Source of the DNA: Sinomonas gamaensis
GTDB taxonomy: Bacteria > Actinomycetota > Actinomycetes > Actinomycetales > Micrococcaceae
Length of the DNA: 64,000 bases
Assembly: GCF_005876955.1 (NCBI RefSeq)
Contig: NZ_SSCL01000007.1
Coordinates: 1-64,000, forward strand
Direction: 5' to 3'
Position numbers and translations under genes: made by a program
Part shown: piece after piece, positions 41,691-50,191 of the stretch
Layout: each line of letters starts with the position of its first letter
Numbering within the stretch: position 1 is the first letter of the stretch
Notes under the pieces: generated by a model
Databases searched by the model: none
What the model was told of the DNA's origin: nothing
The model's input: only the letters and a program-made list of their open reading frames with translations

Positions 41691-42791
41691 ATGGCCCGTC
41701 CCGCCTCGCAATCCGTGACGATCATCGACGTCGCGGAACGGGCGGGAGTCTCGAAGTCCACGGCTGCGCGTGCACTGGCGAACTACGGCTCGGTGAGTGA
41801 GAAGACGCGCGTCGCCGTTCAGGCGGCGGCGGAGGAGCTCGGGTATCAGGCGAACACCCTCGCGCGGAGCATGATCACCGGCCGGACGATGACCGTCGGC
41901 GTGGTTATCCCGGACATCAGCAATCCCTTCTTTGGCAACGCCGTGAGGGGGATTTCGACGGCGGCGCGCGAGGAGCACTACGACGTCCTCCTGAGCAGCA
42001 CCGAGGGCGATATCGGGCTCGAACGGCGTGCCGTGTCGGTTCTCGCGGGGAAGAAGGTCGACGGGGTCATCATCGCGCCCGTCTCGACGGAGGACACCGA
42101 GCACCTTGAGTCGCTCGAGGCCAAGGGCGTCGCCGTCACCCTCCTTGACCGCCCCGCACCTAAGGTAGCTGCGGCGTCGTATGTCGCGGTCGACCATGTC
42201 GGCGCATCGAGTCTGGCGGTCAATCATCTGATCGATCTGGGCCACCGCGAGATCGGCATCGTCACGGAAGCATCCGCGATGCCGTCCGATCAGATCGATC
42301 CAACCCTCGCTTCGGTGCTTCGGCCGGCACCCGCGCGCCTTCTGGGCTACGCGATGGCCCTTCGCAGCGCCGGGATCCGCTATGACCCGGCGCTCGTGGC
42401 ATCGAGCGCCTATGCCCGCGCCTCGGCGAGTGCCGCCGTCCGGCGTCTTCTCGAATCCCAGCCCCAGGTGACCGCCGTCTACTGCACGGACAGCGAGCTC
42501 AGCGCCGGCGCGTTCGCCGCCCTGCAGGAGCTGGGCATCGACTCCCCGGGCCAGCTTTCGCTCATCGGCTTCGACGACCAGGACTGGGCGACCCTGGTCC
42601 GCCCTCGGCTGACGGTTGTCGAGCAGCCGAGCTATCAGCTCGGCCGCACGGCGTTGAAGGAGCTCATCGCCACTATGGTGAACCCTGCTGAACGGCGCCA
42701 GCACCGTACGCTCCGAGGCCGGCTCATCGTCCGGGATTCGACCGCGCGCCCTCGCAAGAGTGGCGAAGAACGGCGGACTGCCACCCTCTAG
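41691..42791 (+). CDS. LacI-family transcriptional regulator
   Basis: 366 residues. N-terminal LacI helix-turn-helix (VTIIDVAERAGVSKSTAARA with hinge NTLARSMITGRTMTVGVV) and a sugar-binding-protein-like effector domain (DISNPFFGNAVRGIS, VDGVIIAPVSTEDTEHLESL). It is a paralogue of the LacI regulator at 51448-52542; many blocks match. GGAGGGTGG precedes the ATG. No catabolic gene adjoins it: HNH upstream, a glycosyltransferase 214 nt downstream. It might act on the hyu/DAO cluster operators 8 kb away; this is a guess. Confidence 0.9.
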   Translation: MARPASQSVTIIDVAERAGVSKSTAARALANYGSVSEKTRVAVQAAAEELGYQANTLARSMITGRTMTVGVVIPDISNPFFGNAVRGISTAAREEHYDVLLSSTEGDIGLERRAVSVLAGKKVDGVIIAPVSTEDTEHLESLEAKGVAVTLLDRPAPKVAAASYVAVDHVGASSLAVNHLIDLGHREIGIVTEASAMPSDQIDPTLASVLRPAPARLLGYAMALRSAGIRYDPALVASSAYARASASAAVRRLLESQPQVTAVYCTDSELSAGAFAALQELGIDSPGQLSLIGFDDQDWATLVRPRLTVVEQPSYQLGRTALKELIATMVNPAERRQHRTLRGRLIVRDSTARPRKSGEERRTATL

Positions 42792-43005
42792 GAATCCAAG
42801 TGCTCCGAGAACTGGCTGCGTAATCGCCACGGGCTCATATCGAGTACCCCGGGTACGCGCGTCGCGGGCGGATCGAATAGACGCGTATCCACTACTCGCG
42901 ACGCACCCGAGGGCGAGCGGCTTCAATGGATTTGTCTCGTGATGCGGTTCCTCCCAGCTGGGGGTGGGAGCGCAGCTACAAGCTAAATTCTTGGAGCGTG
43001 TCCGC

Positions 43006-44433
43006 ATGGATAACTCGGTTCATCTCGCCTTGGTCGTACTCGGACCCATCATTTTCATTGGCGTAACCTTCATCGGCCTCCGCATGTTCTCCTATTGGCG
43101 GAGCTTCGTGTTCCGCTGGAGCAGGTATCGTCCTTCGCCGCCTGTCTCCAGCGCGGATCTCATCGCGATGGACGTTCCATTCGTCAAGATTCAGGTCACC
43201 ACGAGGGGTTCCGCTGGAAGCACAGAGGTGATTATCCGAGGGATCAATACGGTGATGGAACTGGCCAAGGAAGCGCGGGGATTCTATTCGAGCTTCCTCT
43301 CCATCGAGGTCGTCACCGAATCGGCTGCCCAAGCGTGGCCCCTCAGGCAGGCTTTCAAGGATTCCCCCCTCGCCGTCGACGTTCTCGTGGTTCCCGACGA
43401 TTATCTGCCGCCGAACGGCACGAGGCTCAAGGCGCGGGGGCTGCATTACGCCGTCGAACATCGCCGGAATTCCTGGAATCGGAAGCCTGGCCGGACCTTC
43501 ATTCTCCACTACGACGAAGAAAGCGTCATGGTGCCGGCCGAACTGCGCAAGCTCATCGCCTGCCTCGCCGCAACAGACAAAAAGATACTCGAAGGCCCCA
43601 TTTACTATCCGCTCGACTATATGCGCTCGTCGGCGCTCTGCCGGGCCATGGAAGCGAATCGGCCGATTGTCTGCTATGAATGCCGGCATGTCATGGAAAA
43701 CGGCACCCCTTTCCACCTGCATGGATCAAACCTTGTTGTCGACGAGGAACTGGAAAACGAGATCGGCTGGGACATCGGCTGCCTCGACGGTGAGCCGTTC
43801 ATCGCGGAGGACTATGTCTTCGGAATGAAGGCGTTCTCCAAATTCGGCAAGGAGGTCTTTGGCTGGCACGGCTGCGTCATGCTTGAACAGCCTCCGTTCT
43901 CCGTCCGGAGCGCCTTCAAACAGCGACACCGGTGGGTCTTCGGGGTACTGCAGGGCATGGCAGCGATGAGTTCTAATCCGCACTTCGTGATGCTGCCGTG
44001 GAAGACGAGGGCCGGCCTCCTGTGGGGCACGCGGTACCGCCTCAGCACGTTCGCCCTGGGCTCGCTGGTAGGTGTCCTGTGCATGGCGGTGATGCCGGTG
44101 TTCATTGTCCAGTCGATCCGAGCGATGCTCGAGGGCGGCCCTGCTCCCATGGCGGGCCCGGAGGGCATCTGGCTTTCCGTGGTGGGCATCATGTGGATCG
44201 GATCCATCTTCGTCGGCGCGTGGCACAACCTTGCCGACTCTGACCTGAGCCCTGCAGAACGAGCCGCGGAAATGGCCAGAGCAGTGCTGCTGGCTCCGAT
44301 CGCCGGCCTGATCGAGAGTTCCGCCGCCCTTCACGCAGTCATCGACTGGGCACGTGGCAAGCGGCACGTCCACTGGGTGCCGACGCCCAAGACCAAAGAA
44401 GCTGATCTTGAAAGCACGAGGAGGAGCAACTAG
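43006..44433 (+). CDS. membrane glycosyltransferase family 2-like protein
   Basis: 475 residues. One membrane helix at the N-terminus (about 7-27) and two to four near the C-terminus (about 345-410). Between them is a GT2-like catalytic region: HYDEES (168-173), IAEDYVFG with Asp269 as probable base, and KQRHRW (305-310), matching the QxxRW signature of processive or membrane GT2 enzymes. The plan resembles, from memory, the animal egghead mannosyltransferase, an uncommon type in bacteria. GC is low: 67 of 120 bases (56%) at 43201-43320 against about 70% nearby, suggesting acquisition. GGAG is nine bases before the ATG. It is followed two bases later by a small membrane protein gene. Acceptor unknown. 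Confidence 0.78.
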   Translation: MDNSVHLALVVLGPIIFIGVTFIGLRMFSYWRSFVFRWSRYRPSPPVSSADLIAMDVPFVKIQVTTRGSAGSTEVIIRGINTVMELAKEARGFYSSFLSIEVVTESAAQAWPLRQAFKDSPLAVDVLVVPDDYLPPNGTRLKARGLHYAVEHRRNSWNRKPGRTFILHYDEESVMVPAELRKLIACLAATDKKILEGPIYYPLDYMRSSALCRAMEANRPIVCYECRHVMENGTPFHLHGSNLVVDEELENEIGWDIGCLDGEPFIAEDYVFGMKAFSKFGKEVFGWHGCVMLEQPPFSVRSAFKQRHRWVFGVLQGMAAMSSNPHFVMLPWKTRAGLLWGTRYRLSTFALGSLVGVLCMAVMPVFIVQSIRAMLEGGPAPMAGPEGIWLSVVGIMWIGSIFVGAWHNLADSDLSPAERAAEMARAVLLAPIAGLIESSAALHAVIDWARGKRHVHWVPTPKTKEADLESTRRSN

Positions 44434-44435
44434 CC

Positions 44436-44717
44436 ATGGAGAATTCTGTCGTCGTCGGAGGTGACGGTACCGTCCTGATCACGGCTCCGGCCACTCTTGC
44501 CACACCCGCTCGCAAGGCGAACGTCAAGGCCCGGATCGAATGCCTCGTGCTGGCTGTCGGTGCCTTCCTGATCGCTGCGGCCTACATTGTTGTCCCTCTG
44601 GCCACCGCGCTGTACTTCATGATCCATACCTTCTTCCTGGCCGTCAGCCTGGGCGTCGCGGTCATCATCGAAGTTGCCTTGGCGATCATCGTGATCGTTC
44701 AGCGGACGGAACGCTAG
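44436..44717 (+). CDS. small two-helix membrane protein
   Basis: 93 residues: a soluble N-terminus of about 30 residues, then two hydrophobic helices (about 36-60 and 62-87) ending in VQRTER. No family recognised. It starts two bases after the glycosyltransferase stop, so the pair is translationally linked; a role as partner or subunit of that enzyme is the simple guess. The next gene is convergent, so the pair is self-contained. Confidence 0.7.
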   Translation: MENSVVVGGDGTVLITAPATLATPARKANVKARIECLVLAVGAFLIAAAYIVVPLATALYFMIHTFFLAVSLGVAVIIEVALAIIVIVQRTER

Positions 44718-44737
44718 GAACCGCAGCAGGGCGGGAG

Positions 44738-46081
44738 CTACTTCGCGACGGCGGCCGTCGCCGTCCCGTGCACGGACTTGCGGTGCTCGAGCGCCTTCGG
44801 GAGCGCGAAGACGGTCACGAGGATCGAGACGAGGCACGCGACGGTCATGTACCAGCCGAACGAGACGTTGGAACCGGTCACGGAGAACAGCCACACCGCC
44901 ACGAGACCGGCAGTGGACCCCACGAGCGAGGTGCCGATGTTGAAGTTCAGCGCCGACGCCGTCGCCCGAACCTCAGGCGGGAAGCTCAGCACGTACGCCA
45001 CGCTCAGCGGTGCAGCCACCAGGTTGTTGATGAGCGTGAAGACGACCACGGCCGCCGTCGCCAGGACGATGGACTTCTCGCCGATGGCGAAGAACGTGGG
45101 CACGGTCAGCACGGCGAAGAGGCCATAACCGGTGAGCAGCACGGGTCGCGCCCCGAACCTGTCGGCGAGCTGGCCGCCCCACACGCTGGTGATCGGGCCG
45201 ACGACGTACGTGAGCATCGAGGCGAGCAGCGCCTGAGAGGCGGGGAACCCAGCGGTGATGAGCGCGGTGACGAAGTATGCCTGGATCGTGTATGAGCCGA
45301 TGCGCTGGCCAGCGCCGAGACCGATGGCCTTGAGCATGTCCGCCCAGTGGTAGCGGAGGGCAGTCCGCAGCGGGGTCTGCTTGACCTTCTCCTGCTCGGC
45401 CTCGCGGAGGATCTCCTGGAACTCGGGCGTCTCGGTGACGTGGTTCCGCATGTAGACGCCGATGAGCGCGATCGGGATCGAGAGCAGGAAGGGGATGCGC
45501 CAGCCCCAGTCGGCGAACGCGTGACCCGGCATCGCGACGCTCATCACGTAGGCCAGGCCGGCGGCGAGGAACGAGCCAACGGAGCAGGTCGAGTTCAGGA
45601 CACCGGCCACGAAGTTGGGCCGGCGGCCCTGCTCGTGCTCGAACAGGAAGTTGGCCGCTGTGGTGTATTCGACGCTCGCCCCGACGCCCTGGACGAGGCG
45701 CGAGAGCAGGAGGATCGCGGGGGCGGCGAGGCCGATCGCCGCGTACGGCGGAAGAACGCCGATGCCAGCCGTGCCGATGCTCATGAGCGCGATCGTCAGG
45801 ATGAGGACGAACTTGCGTCCCTTGAGGTCGCCGAGCGGGCCGAGGATGAGGCCGCCGATCGGCCGGATGGCGTAGGAGAGGACGACGCCGATGTACACGG
45901 CGAGGAGGGCCGCCGTCGCGTCTCCGGAGGGGAAGAACTGAGCGGAGATGATCGCCGCGAGGGTGCCGTAGAGGGTGAAGTCGTAGTACTCGACGACGTT
46001 GCCGAGCATCGTGGACATGAAGATCCGGCGCCGGACGGCGGGAGGGACGGGTGCTGCCGGATCGTGCGGGAGCTGTGACAT
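44738..46081 (-). CDS. MFS transporter, metabolite:H+ symporter (MHS) family
   Basis: 447 residues, 12 membrane helices, with MHS-family features: STMLGNVVEYYDFTLYGTLA at the start, IRPIGGLILGPLGDLKGRK in the first loop and LSRLVQGVGASVEYTTAANF. Members import organic acids, betaines and related compounds with protons. It is 61 nt downstream of hyuB on the same strand and probably imports that system's substrate. AGGA lies at good distance from the ATG. Confidence 0.9.
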   Translation of the reverse strand: MSQLPHDPAAPVPPAVRRRIFMSTMLGNVVEYYDFTLYGTLAAIISAQFFPSGDATAALLAVYIGVVLSYAIRPIGGLILGPLGDLKGRKFVLILTIALMSIGTAGIGVLPPYAAIGLAAPAILLLSRLVQGVGASVEYTTAANFLFEHEQGRRPNFVAGVLNSTCSVGSFLAAGLAYVMSVAMPGHAFADWGWRIPFLLSIPIALIGVYMRNHVTETPEFQEILREAEQEKVKQTPLRTALRYHWADMLKAIGLGAGQRIGSYTIQAYFVTALITAGFPASQALLASMLTYVVGPITSVWGGQLADRFGARPVLLTGYGLFAVLTVPTFFAIGEKSIVLATAAVVVFTLINNLVAAPLSVAYVLSFPPEVRATASALNFNIGTSLVGSTAGLVAVWLFSVTGSNVSFGWYMTVACLVSILVTVFALPKALEHRKSVHGTATAAVAK

Positions 46082-46097
46082 GGCTTTTTCCTAAGGA

Positions 46098-46150
46098 GAG
46101 GTCATTTCTGCTGAGAAGAGGTCTTTTCTTGCTGACACGAGGTCATTTCT
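46098..46150. repeat. degenerate triple direct repeat at the hyuB 3' end
   Basis: GAGGTCATTTCTGCTGA (46098), GAGGTCTTTTCTTGCTGA (46118) and GAGGTCATTTCTGG (46139) follow each other with a period of about 20-21 bases. The array spans the hyuB stop codon and the gap to the transporter gene. Confidence 0.55.
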
Positions 46151-47804
46151 GGGGCGAGAGCTGTGCGAACTGCTGGGGATAGACGGTGCGGGCGTAATCC
46201 TCGGAGATCTTGCCTTCGGCGAGGTCGCGGGCGACTTCGCCGGTGGGTCGGAGCTCGGGGCTGCCGTAGCCCCCCGCGCCGGCCGTTTCGATGGCCACGC
46301 AGTCGCCGGCCTGGAGCACGGTGTAGCCGTGGTCGATCGGCCGGGCCCCCTCGCTCAGGACAGCACGGGCGCTCTCGCCGGGCTGGCCGCCGTCGAGCCC
46401 CCACGGCTGTGACTTCTGGCGGCTCGTGTCGAGCCAGAAGTGGATGTCCGGGTCCTCGACACGGACCGCGCGCCGGATGCCGAGGCCGCCGCGGTGCCGC
46501 CCGCCGCCCCCGGAATCCTGGATGAGCTCGTAGGCCTCGATCACGAGGGGGTACTCCGCCTCGAGGCTTTCGACCGGGAGGTTGGACGTGTTGGTCATGT
46601 GGACCTGCACCCCGTCCAGCCCGTCCTTGGTGGCGCGTGCTCCGCAGCCGCCGCCGATCGTCTCGAGGTAGACGAACTCGCGGCCGGTGCGCGAGTTGCG
46701 GCCCGAGAAGTGGACGCCGGTGTTCGCGCCGTTGCTCGCGGCCGTGACCCGTTCGGGCACGGCCGTGGCGAGGGCGCCGTGGATGAGGTCGACGATGCGC
46801 TGGCACGTTTCGCTGCGCCCGTTGACCGCTGCCGGCTCCTGGCAGTTGATGATGGAGCCGGTCGGTGCTTCGATCCTCACGGGCCGGTAGAGGCCTGCGT
46901 TCGGGACGATATCGGCGTCGATGAGGCTCTTGAGCGAGTAGTACACCGAGGCGTAGAGGGCGGTCCAGACGACGTTCACACTGGCGCGCACCTGCGGGGG
47001 GTTCCCCGCGAAATCGAAGGCGATGGTGTCGCCGTCGACCGTGATCCGCACCTGGAGCTCGAGCTCGTCGTCCAGCTCGGGGCAATCGAACTTGTCGCGG
47101 AAGGAGTAGTCGCCGTCGGGCATTGCGGCGATCGCCGCCCGGGTGCGGCGCTCCGTGTAGTCGAGCAGTTCGTCGGCTGCCTGGACCATGACCTCGCGTC
47201 CATAGCGCTCGCAGAGGTCCTTGTACCGCTGCACGGCGAGCCGGTTCGCGGCCTGCTGGGCGCGGAGGTCTGCCTGCCGCTCATGGGGGACCTGGCAGTT
47301 GAGCAGGATGAGGTTGAGCATCTCCTGCTGTAGGACGCCCTGGCGGATGAGCCGCACAGGCGGAATCCGCAGGCCCTCCTGGAAGATGTGGGCGTGCCCG
47401 CGGTCCCCGAAGTCGGCGTGGTGGGCGAGGTTCGCAGCCCAGGCTGTGAGCTCGCCGCCGATGAAGATCGGCGTGGCGAGCACGATATCCGGAAGGTGCG
47501 AGCCGCCTCCGCTGAAGGGGTCGTTCCCGATGAACGTATCGCCTTCCTTGATCTCCTCCAGCGGGTACCGGCTCAGGATGCCGTCCACGATGCCCATGAG
47601 CGAGCCGAGGTGGAGCGGGGAGCCGCCCTCGTCCTGCGCGATGCCCTGGCCCTTCGCGTCGAAGAGCGAGGCAGTGCAGTCGCGGCGCTCCTTGATGTTG
47701 GTGGAGTAGGCGGCGCGGACGAGGGTCCCGCCCATTTCCTCGACGATCGTCGCGAGGGCGGAGCCGATGACCTCGACGAGCACGCTGTCGAGAGGCTTAT
47801 TCAT
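46143..47804 (-). CDS. hyuB: hydantoinase B / oxoprolinase family protein
   Basis: 553 residues, the HyuB-type subunit. Conserved blocks: AYSTNIKERRDCTASLFDA, GDTFIGNDPFSGGGSHLPDI, AANLAHHADFGDRGHAH, GRSETCQRIVDLIHGALA and ETIGGGCGARATKDG. With HyuA it forms ATP-dependent hydantoinases, 5-oxoprolinases or aryl-ketone carboxylases; the reaction here is not fixed. The ATG overlaps the hyuA stop by 8 nt. Confidence 0.92.
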   Translation of the reverse strand: MNKPLDSVLVEVIGSALATIVEEMGGTLVRAAYSTNIKERRDCTASLFDAKGQGIAQDEGGSPLHLGSLMGIVDGILSRYPLEEIKEGDTFIGNDPFSGGGSHLPDIVLATPIFIGGELTAWAANLAHHADFGDRGHAHIFQEGLRIPPVRLIRQGVLQQEMLNLILLNCQVPHERQADLRAQQAANRLAVQRYKDLCERYGREVMVQAADELLDYTERRTRAAIAAMPDGDYSFRDKFDCPELDDELELQVRITVDGDTIAFDFAGNPPQVRASVNVVWTALYASVYYSLKSLIDADIVPNAGLYRPVRIEAPTGSIINCQEPAAVNGRSETCQRIVDLIHGALATAVPERVTAASNGANTGVHFSGRNSRTGREFVYLETIGGGCGARATKDGLDGVQVHMTNTSNLPVESLEAEYPLVIEAYELIQDSGGGGRHRGGLGIRRAVRVEDPDIHFWLDTSRQKSQPWGLDGGQPGESARAVLSEGARPIDHGYTVLQAGDCVAIETAGAGGYGSPELRPTGEVARDLAEGKISEDYARTVYPQQFAQLSPQK

Positions 47805-49875
47805 TGGGAGTCCTTCGGATGTCGATGACGAGGTTGCGGGTGTCGTCCACAGTGCAGACGTCGGAGGAAAGCAGCAGGGTGGTGGTGTCCATCTGCTCGA
47901 TGACGGCGGGGCCCACGATGTGGTGGCCCACGTCGAGGAGGCGGCGGTCGTAGACGGGGCAGGAGACGTAGTCGCCTTCTTCGGCGAGGTAGACCTCGCG
48001 CAGGCCGACGACGGCGTCCTCCACCTTGCGTCCTTCAGCGGCGGCCCGCGAGATGGCCGCCCGCGGGACGTCGGCAATCGCCTGGACGCGGAAGGTCACA
48101 GCCTCGGCGACTTCGTCGCGGGCGCTGTAGCCGTACATCCGGTCGTGGGCGTGCTGGAAGCCCTCGATCAGCGCGGTGATGGACTCGGCCGTGATGGGGC
48201 CTTCGGGGACGTCGACGGGGAGCTCGTAGTTCTGTCCGGCGTAGCGCATCTCGAGGCGGCGCTGGATGCTGCGCCGTTCCGGCTCAATGCCCTCCTCCTC
48301 GAACCAGGCCAGGGCATGGTCGGTGAGTTCGGCGAAGACCTTGGAGAGATCTTCTGCTGAGTGAGCGGCCTCCTGAGCCGTGACGCGGGTGATCTGCGTC
48401 CGCATGAAGTCGCTGCGGATGTCGGTCATGAGCAGGCCGAGGGCAGACTGTGCACCAGGGGTCTCGGGGACGATGATCCTCGTGATGCCGAGCTCGATCG
48501 CGAGGCGCGAGGCATGCAGGGGCCCGGCACCGCCGAAGGGGACCAGGACGTAGTCGCGGGGATCGTAGCCGCGTTGGACCGAGATGACGCGGATCGCGCG
48601 GGCCATGTTGGCCGTGACCACGCGGATGATGCCCTGTGCGGCCTCCGGGACGGTCAGCCCGAGCGGATCGGCGATGGCCTTGACCGCGCGGTGGGACGCT
48701 TGGGCGTCGATCTTGAGCTGCCCGTCGAGGAGGTACTCCGGGTTGAGGACCTGCAGCACCACATTGGCGTCGGTCACGGTCGCATCCTGGCCGTTGCCGT
48801 AGCACGCCGGGCCTGGGAAGGCACCTGCGCTCGCCGGTCCGACCTTGAGGTGGTTGCCGCTGTCGATCCAGGCGATGGAGCCGCCGCCCGCGCCGACGGT
48901 GTGGATGTCGAGCATGGGGGAGCGGATGGGCCGTCCGTCGAGCTCCATGCCCGCGGTGACCTTCGGCTCGCCGTCTTGGACGAGCGAGACGTCGGAGGAG
49001 GTTCCGCCCATGTCGAACGTGATGATGTTCGGGCTGCCCGCTTCGCTCGTGATGGCGGCAGCGCCGACCACGCCCGTGCTCGGGCCGGACAGCACGAGCC
49101 TGACCGGCATGCTCTCGGCGGCCGGGAACGGGATGATTCCGCCGTTGGACTGGGTCACGTGCGGGGTGCACGTGAGGCCGTTCTCGGCCAGGCGCTGGCG
49201 GAGCCGGCTCAGGTAGTTCGCGACGACGGGGCCGATGTACGCATTCGTGACCACGGTCGAGAGCCGCTCGTACTCACGGAACTCGGGCATGACGTCGCTT
49301 GAGAGCGAGACGTAGGCCTCGGGGAACTCCTCCGCGATGATCTCGCCGATCTGGCGTTCGTGGTCGGGACGGAGGTAGCTGTAGAGGAGGCAGACGGCGA
49401 TTGACTCGACCTTCTTCGCCTTGAGCTCGCGCACCGCCGAACGCACTTCCTCGTGGTCGAGCGGGGTCTCGATGCGCCCATCGTGGCGGACTCGCTCCGT
49501 GACTTCGAGGCGAAGGTCGCGGGGGACGAGGGGCTCAGGCTTGTCCGCCTGGAGGTCGTAGAGGTGGGGGCGGCGGCCTCGGCCCAGTTCGAGGAGGTCA
49601 CGGAAGCCCTTGGTGGTGATGAGGCCGGTCCGCACGCCGCGTCCGGTCAGCAGGGCGTTCGTCCCGACGGTGGTGCCGTGGGCCAAGTAGGAGACCTCGC
49701 CGATCGAGCGGCCGCCCATCTGCTCGAGGAGCTCCTTGATGCCGAGCACGATGGCGCGGCCTGGGTCATCTGGAGTCGAGGAGACCTTGCGGACGTGGAC
49801 CTGTCCCGTGGCCTCGTCGAAGGCACAGAGGTCGGTGAACGTACCGCCGGTGTCTACTCCGATTCTGAGGGTCAT
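47797..49875 (-). CDS. hyuA: hydantoinase A / oxoprolinase family protein
   Basis: 692 residues with the ASKHA-type ATPase start RIGVDTGGTFTDLCAFDEAT and later HGTTVGTNALLTGRG, ITFDMGGTSSDVSLV and VPFGGAGPLHASRLAIELG. It is the ATP-using subunit partnered with HyuB. ATG at 49875 is fixed by AGGAAGAGC; an upstream extension has no support. The nearby FAD oxidases and amino-acid transporter suggest a cyclic amide such as a hydantoin or oxoproline derivative as substrate; this is inference. A clear promoter with operator-like palindromes precedes it. Confidence 0.92.
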   Translation of the reverse strand: MTLRIGVDTGGTFTDLCAFDEATGQVHVRKVSSTPDDPGRAIVLGIKELLEQMGGRSIGEVSYLAHGTTVGTNALLTGRGVRTGLITTKGFRDLLELGRGRRPHLYDLQADKPEPLVPRDLRLEVTERVRHDGRIETPLDHEEVRSAVRELKAKKVESIAVCLLYSYLRPDHERQIGEIIAEEFPEAYVSLSSDVMPEFREYERLSTVVTNAYIGPVVANYLSRLRQRLAENGLTCTPHVTQSNGGIIPFPAAESMPVRLVLSGPSTGVVGAAAITSEAGSPNIITFDMGGTSSDVSLVQDGEPKVTAGMELDGRPIRSPMLDIHTVGAGGGSIAWIDSGNHLKVGPASAGAFPGPACYGNGQDATVTDANVVLQVLNPEYLLDGQLKIDAQASHRAVKAIADPLGLTVPEAAQGIIRVVTANMARAIRVISVQRGYDPRDYVLVPFGGAGPLHASRLAIELGITRIIVPETPGAQSALGLLMTDIRSDFMRTQITRVTAQEAAHSAEDLSKVFAELTDHALAWFEEEGIEPERRSIQRRLEMRYAGQNYELPVDVPEGPITAESITALIEGFQHAHDRMYGYSARDEVAEAVTFRVQAIADVPRAAISRAAAEGRKVEDAVVGLREVYLAEEGDYVSCPVYDRRLLDVGHHIVGPAVIEQMDTTTLLLSSDVCTVDDTRNLVIDIRRTPNE

Positions 49876-49960
49876 GCTCTTCCTGTCTGTGGTGGTCCCG
49901 GAGTCGGGCCAGTTGTTCTGAGGGGGTCTGAGAGGGTCTGAGGGGGAAGCCAAGGATTTG

Positions 49961-50046
49961 GGGAACGTTCCCAAGAACTGGATGGCTTCCACTGTAGAGA
50001 TGTGGCGCGCACCACGTCAATGCCAATTTGGGATCCTTCCCAAATT
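49961..50046 (-). promoter_or_regulatory. hyuA promoter with two LacI-type palindromes
   Basis: On the minus strand: -35 TTGACG (50020-50015), 18-bp spacer, -10 TACAGT (49996-49991). A perfect 12-bp palindrome GGGAACGTTCCC (49961-49972) lies 18 bases beyond the -10, and AATTTGGGA-TCCT-TCCCAAATT (50025-50046) lies upstream of the -35. Both share GGGA...TCCC half-site geometry, as expected for a LacI-type dimer. Confidence 0.75.
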
Positions 50047-50070
50047 CGTTCTCGAAGGCATTTCAACCTC

Positions 50071-50124
50071 TTGACCTCTCGTTGCCCGCCTTCGTATGCT
50101 CGAAGTCGCATTGGGAACGTTCCC
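50071..50124 (+). promoter_or_regulatory. promoter and operator of the first DAO oxidase gene
   Basis: -35 TTGACC (50071-50076), 18-bp spacer, -10 TATGCT (50095-50100), and a second GGGAACGTTCCC (50113-50124) placed just after the expected start point. A LacI-type repressor bound there would block transcription. The ATG is at 50192. The operator matches the one at 49961-49972 on the divergent side. Confidence 0.75.
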
Positions 50125-50191
50125 TACTAGTTCGACTAGTTCCCATCGGCTCCCCCGTCATCGCCCTGCATCTGGAAAGTGAAGACCCCTC

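Noticed and set aside
42844-42856. GTACCC-C-GGGTAC palindrome before the glycosyltransferase
   Set aside because: Short GC-rich palindrome with no neighbouring regulator evidence; distance to the start (about 150 nt) gives no clear role.
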